Shown: in pieces, positions 12,701 through 22,289 of the stretch
How the letters are laid out: each line of letters starts with the position of its first letter
Position numbering within the stretch: position 1 is the stretch's first letter
Origin: Mytilus edulis
Lineage: Eukaryota; Mollusca; Bivalvia; Mytilida; Mytilidae
NCBI RefSeq assembly: GCF_963676685.1
Contig: NC_092346.1
Coordinates: forward strand, 42,467,289 to 42,531,288
DNA: 64,000 bases
Direction: 5' to 3'
Notes under the pieces: model-generated
The model's database searches: none
What the model saw: the letters and a program-made list of their open reading frames with translations, nothing else
Told to the model about the DNA's origin: nothing
Translations under genes and position numbers: made by a program

Positions 12701-15700
12701 TTTTTTTCGAGCCTGCAAAGCTCCACATAGGGATAGTGACCCGGCAGCGGTGGGCGGCGTTAGCTCATTTCTTAAAAGCTTTATATTTTAAATATCTCGG
12801 ATACTATAAGCAATAGGTCTAGTATATTCAGTGTATGAAAGTACTGTAAGGTGTACATGTCCTACTGGCAGGTATCATCTGACCTTGACCTCATTTTCAT
12901 GGTTCAGTGGTTAAAGTTAAGTTTTTGTGTTTTGGTCTGTTTTTCTCATACTTTATGCAATAGTGTACTATATTTGTTGCATGGAATGATTGTAAGATGT
13001 ACATGTCTGGCGGGCAGATGTCATTTGACCTTGACCTCATTTTCACGGTTCAGTGGTCAAAGTTAAGTTTTTGAGTTTTGATCTTTTTATCTAATACTAT
13101 ATGCCATAGGTCAAATATATTTGGTGTATGGAAATGTTTTATGATCTATATGTCAGTTGCCTAGGTTTTATTTGACTTTGACCTCATTTTCATTGTTGAT
13201 TGCTCAGTATTAAGATTTTGTGTTTTTTTTTTTTTTTTTCTTAAACTATAACCAATTAGGTCAACTATATTTGTTGTATGGAAAAATTGTTAGCTGTACA
13301 TGTCTGCCTGGCAGGGTTCATCTGACCTTGACCTCATTTTCATGGTTCATTGGTCAATGTTTAGTTGTCTTGGTTAATGTTAAGTTTTATGTGACAGTTG
13401 TAATAAAGCTTTATATTTAGGACTATCAACATAATATCAATGATTAGTAAAGAAGGCTAGACATTTCAGTGTGTGCACTCTTGTTGATGAAGTTGAAGTT
13501 CTATCAACTTGAAAAAAGTTCCCTAGGATATTATCCTTCTAATTTTAATGCCACATTAAAGTTTTGACTTCAATTTCACGGTCCACTGAACATAGAAAGT
13601 GATTGGGGCATCTGTGTAGTATGGACACATTCTTGTTATGCCCCATTTATGGGCATTATGCTTTCTGGTCTGTGGTTCTGTTCGCTCGTTTGTTCGTCCA
13701 TTCGTCAGTCCGTCTGTCCAGCTTCAGGTTAAAGTTTTAGTCAAGGTAGTATTTGATGAAGTTGAAGTCCTATCAAATCGAAACTTAGTTCACATGTTCC
13801 CAATGATGTGATCTTTCTATTTAAATGCCAAATTAGAGCTTTCACCCCAAGAAAATGATTGGAGCATCTGTGTACTATGGACACATTCTTGTTTTTAATA
13901 ATTTGCAACACCAAATTTATTATCCTGATTTTTTATTTTTCAGTTGATGATATAGTAATACCAGATTTAAGTTCTGAAGAAGAGTCACCCGACATTGAGA
14001 AGAATCATGACAGTGATTTTGTTGCTATAGAAGAGGAAGACTCAGGAAGTGACTGGGAAACGTCAAATAAGAAAAGCAGGGTAAGGGGGAACATGTCTAA
14101 TTTAAAGAGACGGGTAGGAGGAATTTACATGTCTGTGTCTATACCAAGACTGGAACTTCCAATATTTGTCTTTAGATATAACTTAATATTTTGTTTACAT
14201 ATATGAAAATAATTTTGATTTCTCTGAAGATACTTTACTTGAACAAAATATAGTTAAACGATGCTATTATGGTCCTTTTACCAAATGATGTCAGCTTATT
14301 TAGTTTGTGTCTTGAAATACCCATCATGACTTATCTGTAGAAAAAAGATTAATAATGATTTATTAGTAAGGAATTTCGAATTTTTTGACACAATATTTTG
14401 AGAAAAATACACACCATAACAAAAGCCTTTTAAATTGCATCCAAAGTTTACCAATCAAAAAATCCATCTTTACTAAATACTACCTTTCCTATCTTTAGAC
14501 CAAATTTTAAGTTTTTAATTCAATCAAACATTAAAAGAATAAAAAATATAAATCTTAACAAAACTTTAAGAAGTTCGCCCATTTAAAATGATCTGGATAT
14601 GATGAAGTTATTATGTATTTCAAAAATTATATTGTGTGGATCATCGCAATAGATCATTATTATACAAGATGCCATTAGTATATAAATGAAAAGTGTTGAA
14701 GGACTTATTTCTTGATTAAGGTTCCTCACACCGTCCAGAATAAAATGTAATGGAAAGATGGGCTTTACAAATTTCCAAAGCTGTCTTCTTTGAAATATAT
14801 TGGATTTTATGTATAATTTCAGATGAAAGTAGAGAAACCCTCAAGAAGGACCCCAGGTAGAGGTGCTAAAAAGAAAAAACGAAGATACGGTTCTGATTAT
14901 TCTGATGAAGAAGACGATGAAGAATATGTCCCTCGACCTAGTCAGAGGAGGGCAAGTGTCAAAGCAGCAAAAAAATTCAAAGATTACGATGAAAGTGATG
15001 AGGAATCTTCTGAAGATTTTTCACCAAAACAAAGTAAAAGAGACTATTTAGCTAAGAAAAAGCCAAGTCCTCCTCCTAAAGGACGAGGTAGAGGTCCTTC
15101 TAAAAAGGAGTCATCATCAGAAGAGGGATCAGAATCTGAAGAAGAGGAAGTGTCTGAAGAAGAAGATAAACAAAAAAAAGATACTAAAGGAAAGAAGAAA
15201 GCAATTGACGAAGAAAAAACTAAAAAGCCCAAGAAAATTAGAAAACATAGAAAGCGATGCATGTTTGGTAAAAAATGTTATAGGTTAGTATTACCTGTGA
15301 GTATTGTAAATTTTGAGAATGAATGATGAATTTATTATTGAGAATTGGTCGTTTTTGGATAACTGACATATTTAAATAGGTATTTAAAAATATCTAATAA
15401 AAATTTCAAAAAAGGATCTACTTTAAAGGTCATCGGACTCAAAATTCAAAACTTTGATTTAGCAATACAAATGAGCAATGTATTGTTTTGATATTCCTAA
15501 TTTGTAGGTAAAATGTAGGTAGCAGTTTGCTTGTGAAATAGTCAGAAAATTTTTTAAATTTTTATTAAAATCAGTACACAGTTTTAATTACAAAATGTAT
15601 TTCTATTGCAGGAAAAATGAGGCCCATTTTAAAGACTATAGTCATCCTGGTGATGAAAGTTATGATAATATAAACAGTGATGATAGTGTGGATGAAGGAT

Positions 15701-18700
15701 CATTAAATAGGTAAGATAATATACTCACATTAGAAGGGCACTGTTTGAGTTATATTCTCAATAAAGTAGACAAAACAGTTTTGGATATATAAGCACAAAA
15801 AAGTATAAAACAAATACAAAACTCTCCAAAAGGGGGGAGGAAGTCCATAAAAACTGATAGAATCAAATGTTATACTTTAATAATTTAATTGTGGATGTAA
15901 CACTTCTTCTGCTTGGCTGACGTTATTTTGTTATGAGCCCATAGACATAATTTAGCCATGTGACCGTGACGTCATCAATGTTTTTTCATGGTTTTCTACG
16001 GTTTAAAATGGAATTTAGAATTAAATTATAAGAAATGACTGTAATATTTTTTCTGTCTATTCCAAATAACATAAAAAATGTGGTGCACACTGTTAAATAA
16101 CCCGCTACGTGTGTTATTCAGTGTGCACCACATTTTTTATGTTATTTCTTCATATACAGAAAAACTATTACAGCCATTCCTTAATTAAGCAAGTCTGTTT
16201 AGGCCAAACAGAAAATAATGTGAGTTTATTGTCACAAGCTGAAAAAAAAGTAGGTAGGTAGTGAATTATTTTTATTTTTTTTAACTTTAAGTCAATAGGA
16301 GCATCATTGTGACTTTAACAGTTCTTTATCAAAACAAGTTTAGAGTAGGGGATAAAAATAAGGGTAGATAGCCAGGTAGGGGTACAGTAAACACACATAC
16401 TTTTTTGTTTGTATGCGTTTCAGAAAAAGCTCAGGTGAAACTATGATAAAATAACTTTCTGAAAGAGCTCCTTAATTACATTGTTTCTTAAAAAACTTAA
16501 AAAATTGATAGTTTTAAAATATTTAAATTGAACTGACCAGTAGCACAACAATTGGTTAGTGTGGATTCTTTTAATTTCATGGGTGCCAATTTTTGTGTAT
16601 TGAGGAAAACTTCCATATACGTTTTTTAAATTCCTGTTTTGCCAAAATTGGAATACAACCTTATAGAAAAATGTGTCATTTGTTAAACATTTAAATTAAT
16701 GGTTCAACTGTTCCAACAATATCCACGAAAAGTGGTATCCAATAATAACAATAATCCCCAGTAATTTGTGAATGGTTTTGGTTGTAAATGTTTTATGCCT
16801 ATAATATATTGCAGTTACATTTCTCTTGCTTTAGGGACGACATCAAAAGTTCAATCTTAATTCACATAGTTTTTTCACTGACCCCACACCTCCCCCCTCT
16901 TAACTTAATTTGGGAAAAATTGATTTACCAATAGGGATATATGTAAAAATCAATTTTAGATATACAAAACTTGCAGAATTTTAACCCCCCTACCCCCAAA
17001 CTATTTGATTTAAGTTTTTTATCCTACGTCGATCTTTTGATGTCGTCCCTTAAACAGGTTGTAATATAACCAGTTGGTTATTTTTCATGCATGTCATGTT
17101 CGAAACTTTATTATTTGCTTTTCTTTTTATAATTGTTTTGTTTACATTGTGTTTTTCTACAGCAGGCTATTTCAAATTTGATATAAAAATAACATTAAAT
17201 GTAAATTTATTAATTTTTATGTGACAGAAAAGACAAAAGTAAACAAAACATCTTCGGCAAGGCTAAAGCAGGTTTGTGGTTTAGTTTAGTCCAAACTAAT
17301 TTGACTTTTAGTTCTTCAAATTTTGTCATATCTTTTTTCAGATCAGGTTCAAATGCTATCCTGATTCTAATGAACATTATGTCATTATTAACATTTTAGA
17401 ATATTTTAGAACAACATCAGATTGAAAAGTTAATTAAAGTAAAAATTTTTAGTTGTATTTTGATAAACGAGATAAAAAAAAAAATCATTTTCAGTAGGAG
17501 CTGGTCCATCAAAAATTGTATGCAGAAAAAGTATTTGCTTTCTAGCACATTATTTTATTCCATGAAAATCTGAAGAACTAAAAGTCATTTTGGTGCCATT
17601 TGTAGTATGGCTTGTGCTAGATGTGCTGACCTTAGCTAATCACCTCTTCTTTGCTGTTGTAAATTTGTTAACTGTTGAGTGTACTGACAAAAATGCAATG
17701 TATATAAATACTTATATGTCTATGATACACACCCTTTCCCCACATATCTTATTGGAAAAAGAATAAATTACCTATTTGATGATGATTATCATCAACTTAA
17801 CCTCAACTTAAAGTCTCATTAGGAAAACTACAGAATCAATTTTCAACTGTACTTCAGAAAGTATATGCGTGTTCATGAGTTTGCTATAGAGTTTGCCACA
17901 TTTGTAAACATTTGCATTGTAAATAAAAAAATCTTTAGATAGGACTTATATTTTAAAAATATCTAGGGATGAATTTTTCATCTTTGTTTTGAAGGTCTGT
18001 CACAAGATTTGTTTTATTAATTTACATTTTCTGCTGCAGCAATTCTCGTAACTAAACATGCCTTAGTCATGTAAGTCACAAACAATGTCATCAATCTAAA
18101 CTTCTGCATAGTTTATACTACTTTTTATTTGCTTTGCACATGATTAAACGTAACCATTTGTTTGCACACACACAAGACCTAACACTGTAAACTGGGACCT
18201 CTCCATTTTGGAAAATACTTAGGTTTCCATTTAAAAGGTTTATGTTATTACTTAGTAACAATTTCAATCAATATATATTTTCAGAAATGCTATGTATATG
18301 TCCTGCACAAGTTGTGATTTTGTACATGTAAAACTGTACAGAAATATTGATCATGTTATAACTTGTATGATGCAAAAATACAAGTTATACAATGTACATC
18401 TTGCACATGTAATAAAATGTATAAATTATTGCTTAAAAATGGTTTTTACTTGTACAAAATTTGAAAATAAAGATATCTTTATAATAACAATACACAGCAT
18501 TTACCTCAATAATATTTTCATCATTTTTATACCCCACCTATGATAGTAGAGGGGCATTATGTTTTCTGGTCTGTGCGTCTTTTGTCCAGCCGTTCACCCT
18601 TTCGTTCGTCTGTCCCGCTGCAGGCTAAAGTTTTTGGTCAAGGTAGTATTTGATGATGTTGAAGACCAATCAACTTGAAACTTAGTATACATGTTCCCTA

Positions 18701-19329
18701 TGATATTATTTTTCTAGTTTAAATGCCAAATTAGATTTTTTACCCCAATTTCATAGTCTACTGAATTTAGAAAATGATAGTATGAGATTCAGGTTAAAGT
18801 TTTTGGTCAAGATAGTTTTTAATGAAGTTGAAGTCCAATCAACTTGAAACTTAGTACACATGTTTCCTATGATCTAATCTTTCTAATTTAAATGACAAAT
18901 TAGATTTTTAACCCAAATTTCACAGTCCCCTGAACATAGAAAATGATACTACAAGGTGGGCATCCATGTACTATTGTATGTATATAAGGATTCAAGACAA
19001 GGCAAACAAAAACCATTAAGATTAATTTCAAGACAAACTCAGACAAAGATTTTAAACCAGGTTGACTGATATTTAGCACATTAACATACAGGCAGCCCTA
19101 TGATTAAAATTTTATGTTTTTTTCTATTTCAGCTAAAACGGCTGATGAAGATGAAGAAGATGATGGCCAACCTAATACCTATGATTACAATGATTCTTTT
19201 ATTGATGACAACACACAGAAGAATGAAGAATCAGATTCTGAATCAGATTACGAAGATTCAGAGGATATCAGAGACTTGAAAAAAAATGCTAGAAAATTTG
19301 TCAAAAATAAAAAAATGTATCAAAAGTAA
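621..19329 (+). CDS. APLF: APLF-like DNA-repair histone chaperone, 14 exons, 5' end outside the window
   Basis: In vertebrates APLF is a nuclear scaffold of non-homologous end joining: its FHA domain binds phosphorylated XRCC1/XRCC4, a short motif binds Ku, PBZ fingers bind poly(ADP-ribose), and the acidic tail chaperones histones. Here I join exons 621-787, 3408-3442, 4160-4194, 5273-5420, 7807-7905, 8650-8763, 9678-9779, 10754-10837, 11486-11665, 13944-14080, 14823-15283, 15612-15710, 17228-17271 and 19133-19329. They sum to 1902 nt, exactly 634 codons including the stop, with AG/GT borders and compatible phases. Landmarks recognised are the FHA end (HGNPCFY, GDIFGLLPDK), the Ku-binding motif KKRTLPRWLI, one PBZ finger, and a C-terminus with NDSF plus an acidic stretch and a lysine-rich end, as in human APLF. 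The start codon and the FHA N-terminus lie upstream of the window. The extra acidic exons have no counterpart that I recall in the vertebrate protein. Confidence 0.9.
988..1053 (+). other. Possible alternative terminal exon after the FHA exon
   Basis: A good polypyrimidine tract and CAG (TTTCTTTTCAG, ending about 988) are followed by a frame that continues phase 2 from the FHA exon for about 20 codons and then hits TAA. If used, it would give a short FHA-only product. There is no conservation to support it and the main transcript skips it, so it is only a candidate. Confidence 0.2.
1060..2870. repeat. Composite mussel-type tandem repeat in an APLF intron
   Basis: It contains a GTCGAGCCTGCAACTTTTGT / GCAGAAAGCTCGACATAGGG hairpin segment near 1188-1225, then 4-5 degenerate units of about 150 bp marked by TGACCTTGACCTCATTTTC and GGTTCAGTGG (1370-2000). 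Units of about 185-195 bp follow, marked by ACAGAAGCTTGTTTATGATC (about 2168, 2353, 2549, 2730). Related sequences lie at 12.7-13.5 and 44.8-45.6 kb (the latter inverted). Confidence 0.7.
3408..3442 (+). CDS. APLF: APLF small linker exon (SETKEKKKEESE)
   Basis: A 35-bp exon with a strong acceptor (nine T then CAG) and donor GTATAT. It takes two bases from the FHA exon and leaves one. It encodes a charged Lys/Glu linker between the FHA domain and the Ku-binding motif. It is accepted because it is the only way found to keep the frame into the next exons. Confidence 0.7.
4096..4127 (+). other. Possible mutually exclusive mini-exon (DPSLKQKEEEK)
   Basis: A 32-bp segment between TTAACAG and GTAACT begins in phase 1 and ends in phase 0, the same phases as the exon at 4160-4194 only 32 bp downstream. 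If both were included the frame would hit a stop, so they could only be alternatives. The intron between them would be too short to splice, which fits mutual exclusion. It is a candidate only. Confidence 0.35.
4160..4194 (+). CDS. APLF: APLF small linker exon (EPKPKKKEPHIK)
   Basis: A 35-bp exon after TATTTTCAG and before GTGAGT, an excellent donor. It is phase 1 in and phase 0 out. It encodes a Lys/Pro-rich linker leading into the Ku-binding-motif exon. Confidence 0.7.
5273..5420 (+). CDS. APLF: APLF exon carrying the Ku-binding motif
   Basis: The exon starts after ATTTACAG and ends at GTAAAA; phase 0 in, phase 1 out. It encodes KKRTLPRWLI at 5330-5359, which aligns with the APLF Ku80-binding motif (human RKRILPTWML), with the basic triplet, Leu-Pro and Trp all kept. 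In vertebrates this motif recruits APLF to Ku at broken ends. The rest is Ser/Pro/Lys-rich (SPPSKSPVKAAPKR). Confidence 0.88.
5859..7137. mobile_element. About 1.3-kb interspersed element, AGCTCACCTT...AAGGTGAGC ends
   Basis: It starts AGCTCACCTTGCCCGAAGGG and ends CCAAGGTGAGCGACAC, so the outermost bases are inverted. Inside are two direct copies of about 490 bp beginning TTTTACAAAAATCTTC (5949 and 6440) and a third partial copy near 6960. No transposase frame is present, so it would be non-autonomous. A broken inverted copy lies at 40.83-41.98 kb. Confidence 0.6.
7540..7744. mobile_element. MITE-like element with TTTGCCCAAACCCTAC ends
   Basis: The left end has TTTGCCCAAACCCTAC and the right end GTAGGGTTTGGGCAAACC, an inverted match of about 16 bp around 200 bp with CTACCTACC runs inside both ends. 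It has no coding frame. It sits 60 bp upstream of the first acidic-repeat exon of APLF. Confidence 0.55.
7807..7905 (+). CDS. APLF: APLF acidic-basic repeat exon 1
   Basis: A 99-bp exon, phase 1-1, acceptor TTTACAG, donor GTAATA. It encodes a module of the form KAKKK, then SDEDFDEEDY, then EKKPPRKRG. An acidic cluster with one Phe and one Tyr lies between two basic clusters. The same layout recurs in the next exons. Confidence 0.85.
8650..8763 (+). CDS. APLF: APLF acidic-basic repeat exon 2
   Basis: A 114-bp exon, phase 1-1, acceptor TTTTATAG, donor GTGAAT. The module has KVKKKYTE, SDEDFNDDLDDEDY, then EEKKKSKKRG. It is close to repeat exon 3 (9678-9779) in both DNA and protein, pointing to a recent exon duplication. 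Confidence 0.82.
8856..9590. repeat. Intron between repeat exons 2 and 3; probable element remnant
   Basis: It begins with ACAAAGGAGTAGGTGTGG, which resembles the terminal sequence of the inverted-repeat element at 20810-21395. A matching right end was not found, so only the left end is supported. The rest is AT-rich with no coding signal. Confidence 0.3.
9678..9779 (+). CDS. APLF: APLF acidic-basic repeat exon 3
   Basis: A 102-bp exon, phase 1-1, acceptor ATTTTTAG, donor GTATAA. The module has KAKKKYAE, SDEDMDDLDDEEY, then EKKKSSKRG. The Phe of the other modules is Met here, while the Tyr is kept. Confidence 0.82.
9788..10046. repeat. Interspersed repeat (ATGCCCCACCT...GGGGCATCTG family)
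   Basis: It begins near TATGCCCCACCTACAATAGT and ends at GTGGGGCATCTGTGTAGTAT. Members of the same family lie at 12600-12720, 13637-13890 and 18530-18975, recognised by CATTATGTTTTCTGGTCTGT and by TTCATCAAAAACTACC-like inner parts. It has no coding frame. Confidence 0.6.
10465..10581. repeat. Short inverted-repeat element
   Basis: TCATAAAACTTTGCTCTGAG on the left is echoed inverted by CTCGAAAGTTTTATGACC on the right, with CATGCTCGAAACATG between. It is probably a degenerate MITE and has no gene. Confidence 0.35.
10754..10837 (+). CDS. APLF: APLF acidic-basic repeat exon 4
   Basis: An 84-bp exon, phase 1-1, acceptor TCCTAAAG, donor GTAAGA. The module has GKKKVD, SDEDFDDEDYEEE, then KKPQKKRGK. 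It is the shortest of the clear repeats. The weak acceptor tract is the only doubt about its borders. Confidence 0.78.
10873..11084. mobile_element. MITE with 18-bp TACTGTGGATTCATTTAT termini
   Basis: Positions 10873-10890 read TACTGTGGATTCATTTAT and 11067-11084 are the exact reverse complement. The 212-bp element has no coding frame. The flanks share ATCAG (left ATTATCAGG, right TATCAG), a possible short target duplication. Decayed relatives occur near 16550-16750 and 19680-19880. Confidence 0.7.
11486..11665 (+). CDS. APLF: APLF repeat exon 5 with an AT-hook-like tail
   Basis: A 180-bp exon, phase 1-1, acceptor TTTTTGTAG, donor GTAATT. It begins with a diverged module (PRKKAREP, SSDEDDFEEETPPKKKKG) and continues into RRDDSDDEP and GRRGRPARSAAKKRG. 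The GRRGRPAR core resembles an AT-hook (GRP flanked by basic residues), suggesting minor-groove DNA contact; that role is inferred. Confidence 0.82.
12600..13895. repeat. Repeat cluster in the APLF intron
   Basis: A mosaic of two families: the CATTATGTTTTCTGGTCTTT family at each end (12600-12700, 13637-13890) and the TGACCTTGACCTCATTTTC tandem family (12790-13440). The GAGCCTGCAAAGCTCCACAT joint near 12709 shows the same hairpin segment as 1188-1225, shortened. No coding content. Confidence 0.6.
13944..14080 (+). CDS. APLF: APLF acidic exon (DLSSEEES / DSDFVAIEEED / SDWET)
   Basis: A 137-bp exon, phase 1 in and phase 0 out, acceptor TTTTTCAG, donor GTAAGG. It is acidic with Phe and Trp set among Asp/Glu/Ser (HDSDFVAIEEED, SGSDWET), reminiscent of the DSDWEP piece of the vertebrate C-terminal acidic domain. 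It may be a distant member of the repeat series. Confidence 0.8.
14823..15283 (+). CDS. APLF: APLF long charged exon ending in the first half of the PBZ finger
   Basis: A 461-bp exon, the largest in the window, phase 0 in and phase 2 out. It encodes alternating Lys/Arg-rich and Asp/Glu/Ser-rich segments with no predicted fold. It also has GRGAKKKKRR, SDYSDEEDDEEYVPRP, several RGRG-like stretches, and SSSEEGSESEEEEVSEEED. It ends with KRCMFGKKCY, the first two zinc ligands of the PBZ finger. The many SDEE/SEEE sites look like casein-kinase-2 targets (inference). Confidence 0.9.
15612..15710 (+). CDS. APLF: APLF exon completing the PAR-binding zinc finger
   Basis: A 99-bp exon, phase 2-2, acceptor TATTGCAG, donor GTAAGA. 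It supplies RKNEAHFKDYSHPGD. With the preceding exon it gives C-x5-C-x6-H-x5-H, the PBZ signature, with the conserved YRKN and SHPGD (human PBZ1 has CYRKNPVHFQHFSHPGD). In vertebrates this finger holds poly(ADP-ribose) at damage sites. Only one finger is found here; human APLF has two. Confidence 0.93.
16030..16170. repeat. Near-perfect palindrome, 29-bp arms
   Basis: Arms at 16064-16092 and 16119-16147 are exact reverse complements (AAATAACATAAAAAATGTGG and onward) around a 26-nt loop. Weaker pairing continues outward through GACTGTAAT / ATTACAG. It probably forms the centre or an end of a foldback MITE within the APLF intron. Confidence 0.7.
16833..17050. mobile_element. MITE with AGGGACGACATCAAAAG termini
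   Basis: The left end AGGGACGACATCAAAAG is the exact reverse complement of the right end CTTTTGATGTCGTCCCT. The 218-bp body has runs of C (CCACACCTCCCCCC and CCCCCCTACCCCC) and no coding frame. The flanks (TTT / TAAAC) give no clear target duplication. Confidence 0.65.
17228..17271 (+). CDS. APLF: APLF small exon (RKDKSKQNIFGKAKA)
   Basis: A 44-bp exon, phase 2 in and phase 1 out, acceptor GTGACAG, donor GTTTGT. It provides a basic linker between the PBZ finger and the acidic tail. It is the only candidate found that bridges phase 2 to phase 1 before the last exon. Confidence 0.65.
18530..18985. repeat. Interspersed repeat (CATTATGTTTTCTGGTCTGT family)
   Basis: Begins ATACCCCACCTATGATAGTA and contains two direct copies of an inner segment (GTTAAAG/GCTAAAG TTTTTGGTCAAG at about 18624 and 18794). 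It lies in the last APLF intron. No gene. Confidence 0.6.
19133..19329 (+). CDS. APLF: APLF terminal exon: acidic histone-binding tail and stop
   Basis: The acceptor is TCTATTTCAG and the frame enters at phase 1 and ends with TAA at 19327-19329. The tail contains QPNTYDYNDSFIDD, acidic Asp/Glu/Ser runs and a closing EDIRDLKKNARKFVKNKK. It aligns with the human APLF end (QPNEYDLNDSFLDD, then an acidic region, then VEELLKEAKRFMKRK). In vertebrates this region binds core histones through aromatic residues set in acid. Confidence 0.92.
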
Positions 19330-20809
19330 TCAGAATAATTTGTATCATTTCATCAGTGTCAACATTTTGTTGTATTTAGTGCATGTATTTTAGAAATTTT
19401 ATTTTTGAATCATTTTATATTTTAAAGCAAAGCTTCCTTTTCTTATAAGCCATTCTATATATATAGTAAGTTGAACTTTTGCATTTGCAGTAATAGAAAT
19501 AAGACATTCATTCTTTTCTTTCTTATCATATGTTCTCATTGGTGCAGGACAAATGTATACTGTTGAAAGTTTGTGCATGTAAAATTGTATGCTATTAGTT
19601 ATATTTGTTGCAAATATTACTAGCAAGCCAGTATTGCTTGTCAGATATTGTGAGAAAAAAAACATTACACCATACTGTTGATTAGTTTATTTTTGTGGGT
19701 ACAAAACATGAACAAATTTTCATTGATAGGAAATAATTTTCGTGGATAATTGATTTTGTTTTTGAACATGTACTGAATTCAAGCCAACATGTTGTTACAG
19801 ACTTGAATTCAGGCTACAACAATACCAAAAAAATCTATAAAAATAAACATGCCTATAATACTTCTGAATCCACAGTATGTATGTTTTATATAGCTTTTTT
19901 GAAATTGTATATGATTAAACAAAAATAATGGCAGCTTCGATTTGTTAAAATAATTGACAACAAAATAAGTTTTTATGATTCCAGAGCTAAACATGAATTT
20001 TATTAATTTCATAATATTAACATACTTACATATAAACTTCCATTTGAAGTGTTCATTTGAAATCTTATAGAAATAAAAAAATAGATTTGCATTGACCTTG
20101 CAACTTTAAACGAAGGTGAAGGACATAAAGTGAATAATTATTTACACAGCAAAAAATAAATAACTTAGATATAAACTTTGAGCATAGCTCACAAATTCAT
20201 ACACACTTTATACCCAAATCCCATCTACAATTTCCATCCATTATCTGAAAATTTATGTTTTTGAATTAGTACTTTATGGATACAATATGACTGCACTTTT
20301 TGCATTGTTCACAGCTACATGTATTGTTAGTTCAATGCATGTAATGAGACAATAGGGGGGATTATGTTTTCAGGTCTGTGTGTCTGTTAATCCATGCCAT
20401 ATTTGAGACCATATCAGATTAAAACTTTGGTTTATTGTAGTTTACCATGATGTTGTGTTCACATCAATATGAAATTTATATATGCTCATTATGATAAAAA
20501 CTTTTTTAAATCATAGTAATTGAGGTTTTGAACCACATTTTGCCATTAACTGATCAGAAAAATATGACCCGACATAATTATTTTTTTATGAAAAAGCTAG
20601 TCTAATGTGTTTTGCTGTGGCATTCCCATTGGGTAGACATTGTATTATGTTCATTATTACAGTACAGTAAATATATAAAAAGTTGGTCAACAATAATCAA
20701 CATGATGATTTGTTAAAAAGATTTGCTACAAGATTTAATGGTTTTAACTGGTTGCAATATCAACGTATGTCAAATTTTCTGATGTTTGCTATAAAGAAAG
20801 TTTGAAATT
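19330..20809. other. APLF 3' flank / probable 3' UTR, AT-rich
   Basis: No coding signal. Several AATAAA-like hexamers occur (for example near 20067 and 20153), but none can be picked as the true poly(A) signal without transcript data. At 19680-19880 there is a decayed copy of the element seen at 10873-11084, ending in GAATCCACAGTA. Confidence 0.4.
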
Positions 20810-21395
20810 CAAAGGAGTAGGTCCGGTAAGGACTCATTTTGGCCTCAAATTTCAGTTTCATCTGACGAAAGATTTTGACCACTTTTTAAACACTTAAGTG
20901 TCTATTTCACTTGATTCAATTAGTTTATGTGAAAGATTTTAACTAATTAAGTCATTAAAAACGATCCGATTGAAGCTCAAATATGAAAAATCTCTCAAAT
21001 ATGCCAAAAAACGTCAATTTTCAGATTGTTTTTGTCAAAAATGAAAGTGGCCGCATCCGTGTTCATCCACAACCTTTATATATGTTATGTATTATCATAA
21101 AATACAACTTACATTGCAATATTAAGGATGAACACGAATGCGGCCACTTTCGTTTTACACGGAAACTGTCTAAAATTTAACTAAAATGATAGAATTTTGA
21201 AGATTTCAGTAATTTAGCATGACTTAATGGTGCTACAACCCGATATATGTGCATTGTATTGTCAAAAACAGCCCATATTTATGTAGCAGAAGCATTCAAC
21301 TGTCCAATAAATAACTAAAAGTTTACATTTTAACAATTTTGTAAAACTGTTATATTTTGGGGCCAAAAAAGGGCCTTTCCGGACCTACTCCTTTG
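20810..21395. mobile_element. TIR element with a nested inner inverted repeat
   Basis: The 17-bp termini CAAAGGAGTAGGTCCGG (20810-20826) and their exact complement (21379-21395) bound 586 bp. Inside, 21043-21068 and 21126-21151 form a second inverted pair of 26 nt with one mismatch (GAAAGTGGCCGCATCCGTGT side). A 65-codon frame at 20983-21180 spans the inner palindrome and has no recognisable similarity. It is probably non-autonomous. Confidence 0.65.
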
Positions 21396-22250
21396 ATCAT
21401 GTTCAGGACCTCTGAAATATTATTATGATTAGTGCCATTAATTACCTTGCATGGTTGTTGATTATTTTGTCTGTTTTGTGTGCATTGATATGATCACAAT
21501 CTTCATACTTATATGACGGGAGAATATTTTATTTTATTTTTATCCTGCAGGTATGTCAGTATTTAAAGTAGGTTGATAAAATTCTTTTGCCATTTCTCAT
21601 GATGTAATGCCTCAGACAGGTTGGCAAAAATTGAAGTACTCTAAAACATTTTTGCTAATTTTTACACAGCTGTTATGTCAGAATTGTTAGAAGTTATAAA
21701 CTTGCACACTTCCATTTGATTTTTAGTCTTTTAATTATATTTTATACATTTATAAACATTGGTTATCAGGAATCTGGATTATTGTAGATAAGAGGGGGCT
21801 TTTTTTTATCTAGCAAAATATTTTATGGTATGCATGGTTTTTCAAGCAAGTTCCATTACATTTCGACATTTCACACTAACCATAAAATTGTTTCACTGTT
21901 ACTATTTTAGGAGAACTGCAAACAATGTAAATTGCTTATAATGAGTTTTAACAGCTTAATATTTGTACCCAAGTCACAAAACAGTGTTTAGCATTATTTT
22001 CTATACATAAATGTGTGTGTATGTCTTGACATTGTTTATACCATTGTGTAGATGTAGTCATGGGAATTTTATCATAACACAATAAATATTGTTTTAATAG
22101 TATATTTTTTTTGTATGGCCATTAGCAATATACTCTTTAATACTCTTGCTAGTTCATCCATTCACATTTTATATGATATACCCCTTTGTATTTACAATAT
22201 CACAAACAATTCCACAGATTTGATAGATTGCACCATGATGAAAATGGTAT
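21396..22250. other. AT-rich intergenic stretch
   Basis: No frame with coding character, RNA gene or clear repeat boundary was seen. Confidence 0.4.
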
Positions 22251-22289
22251 TGACTAACACATTTATATAAACACAAACACGATTAACCC

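Noticed and set aside
14863..15262. Frames in other phases and on the minus strand across the large APLF exon
   Set aside because: Shadows of the Lys/Glu-rich exon; the PBZ continuation fixes the true frame.
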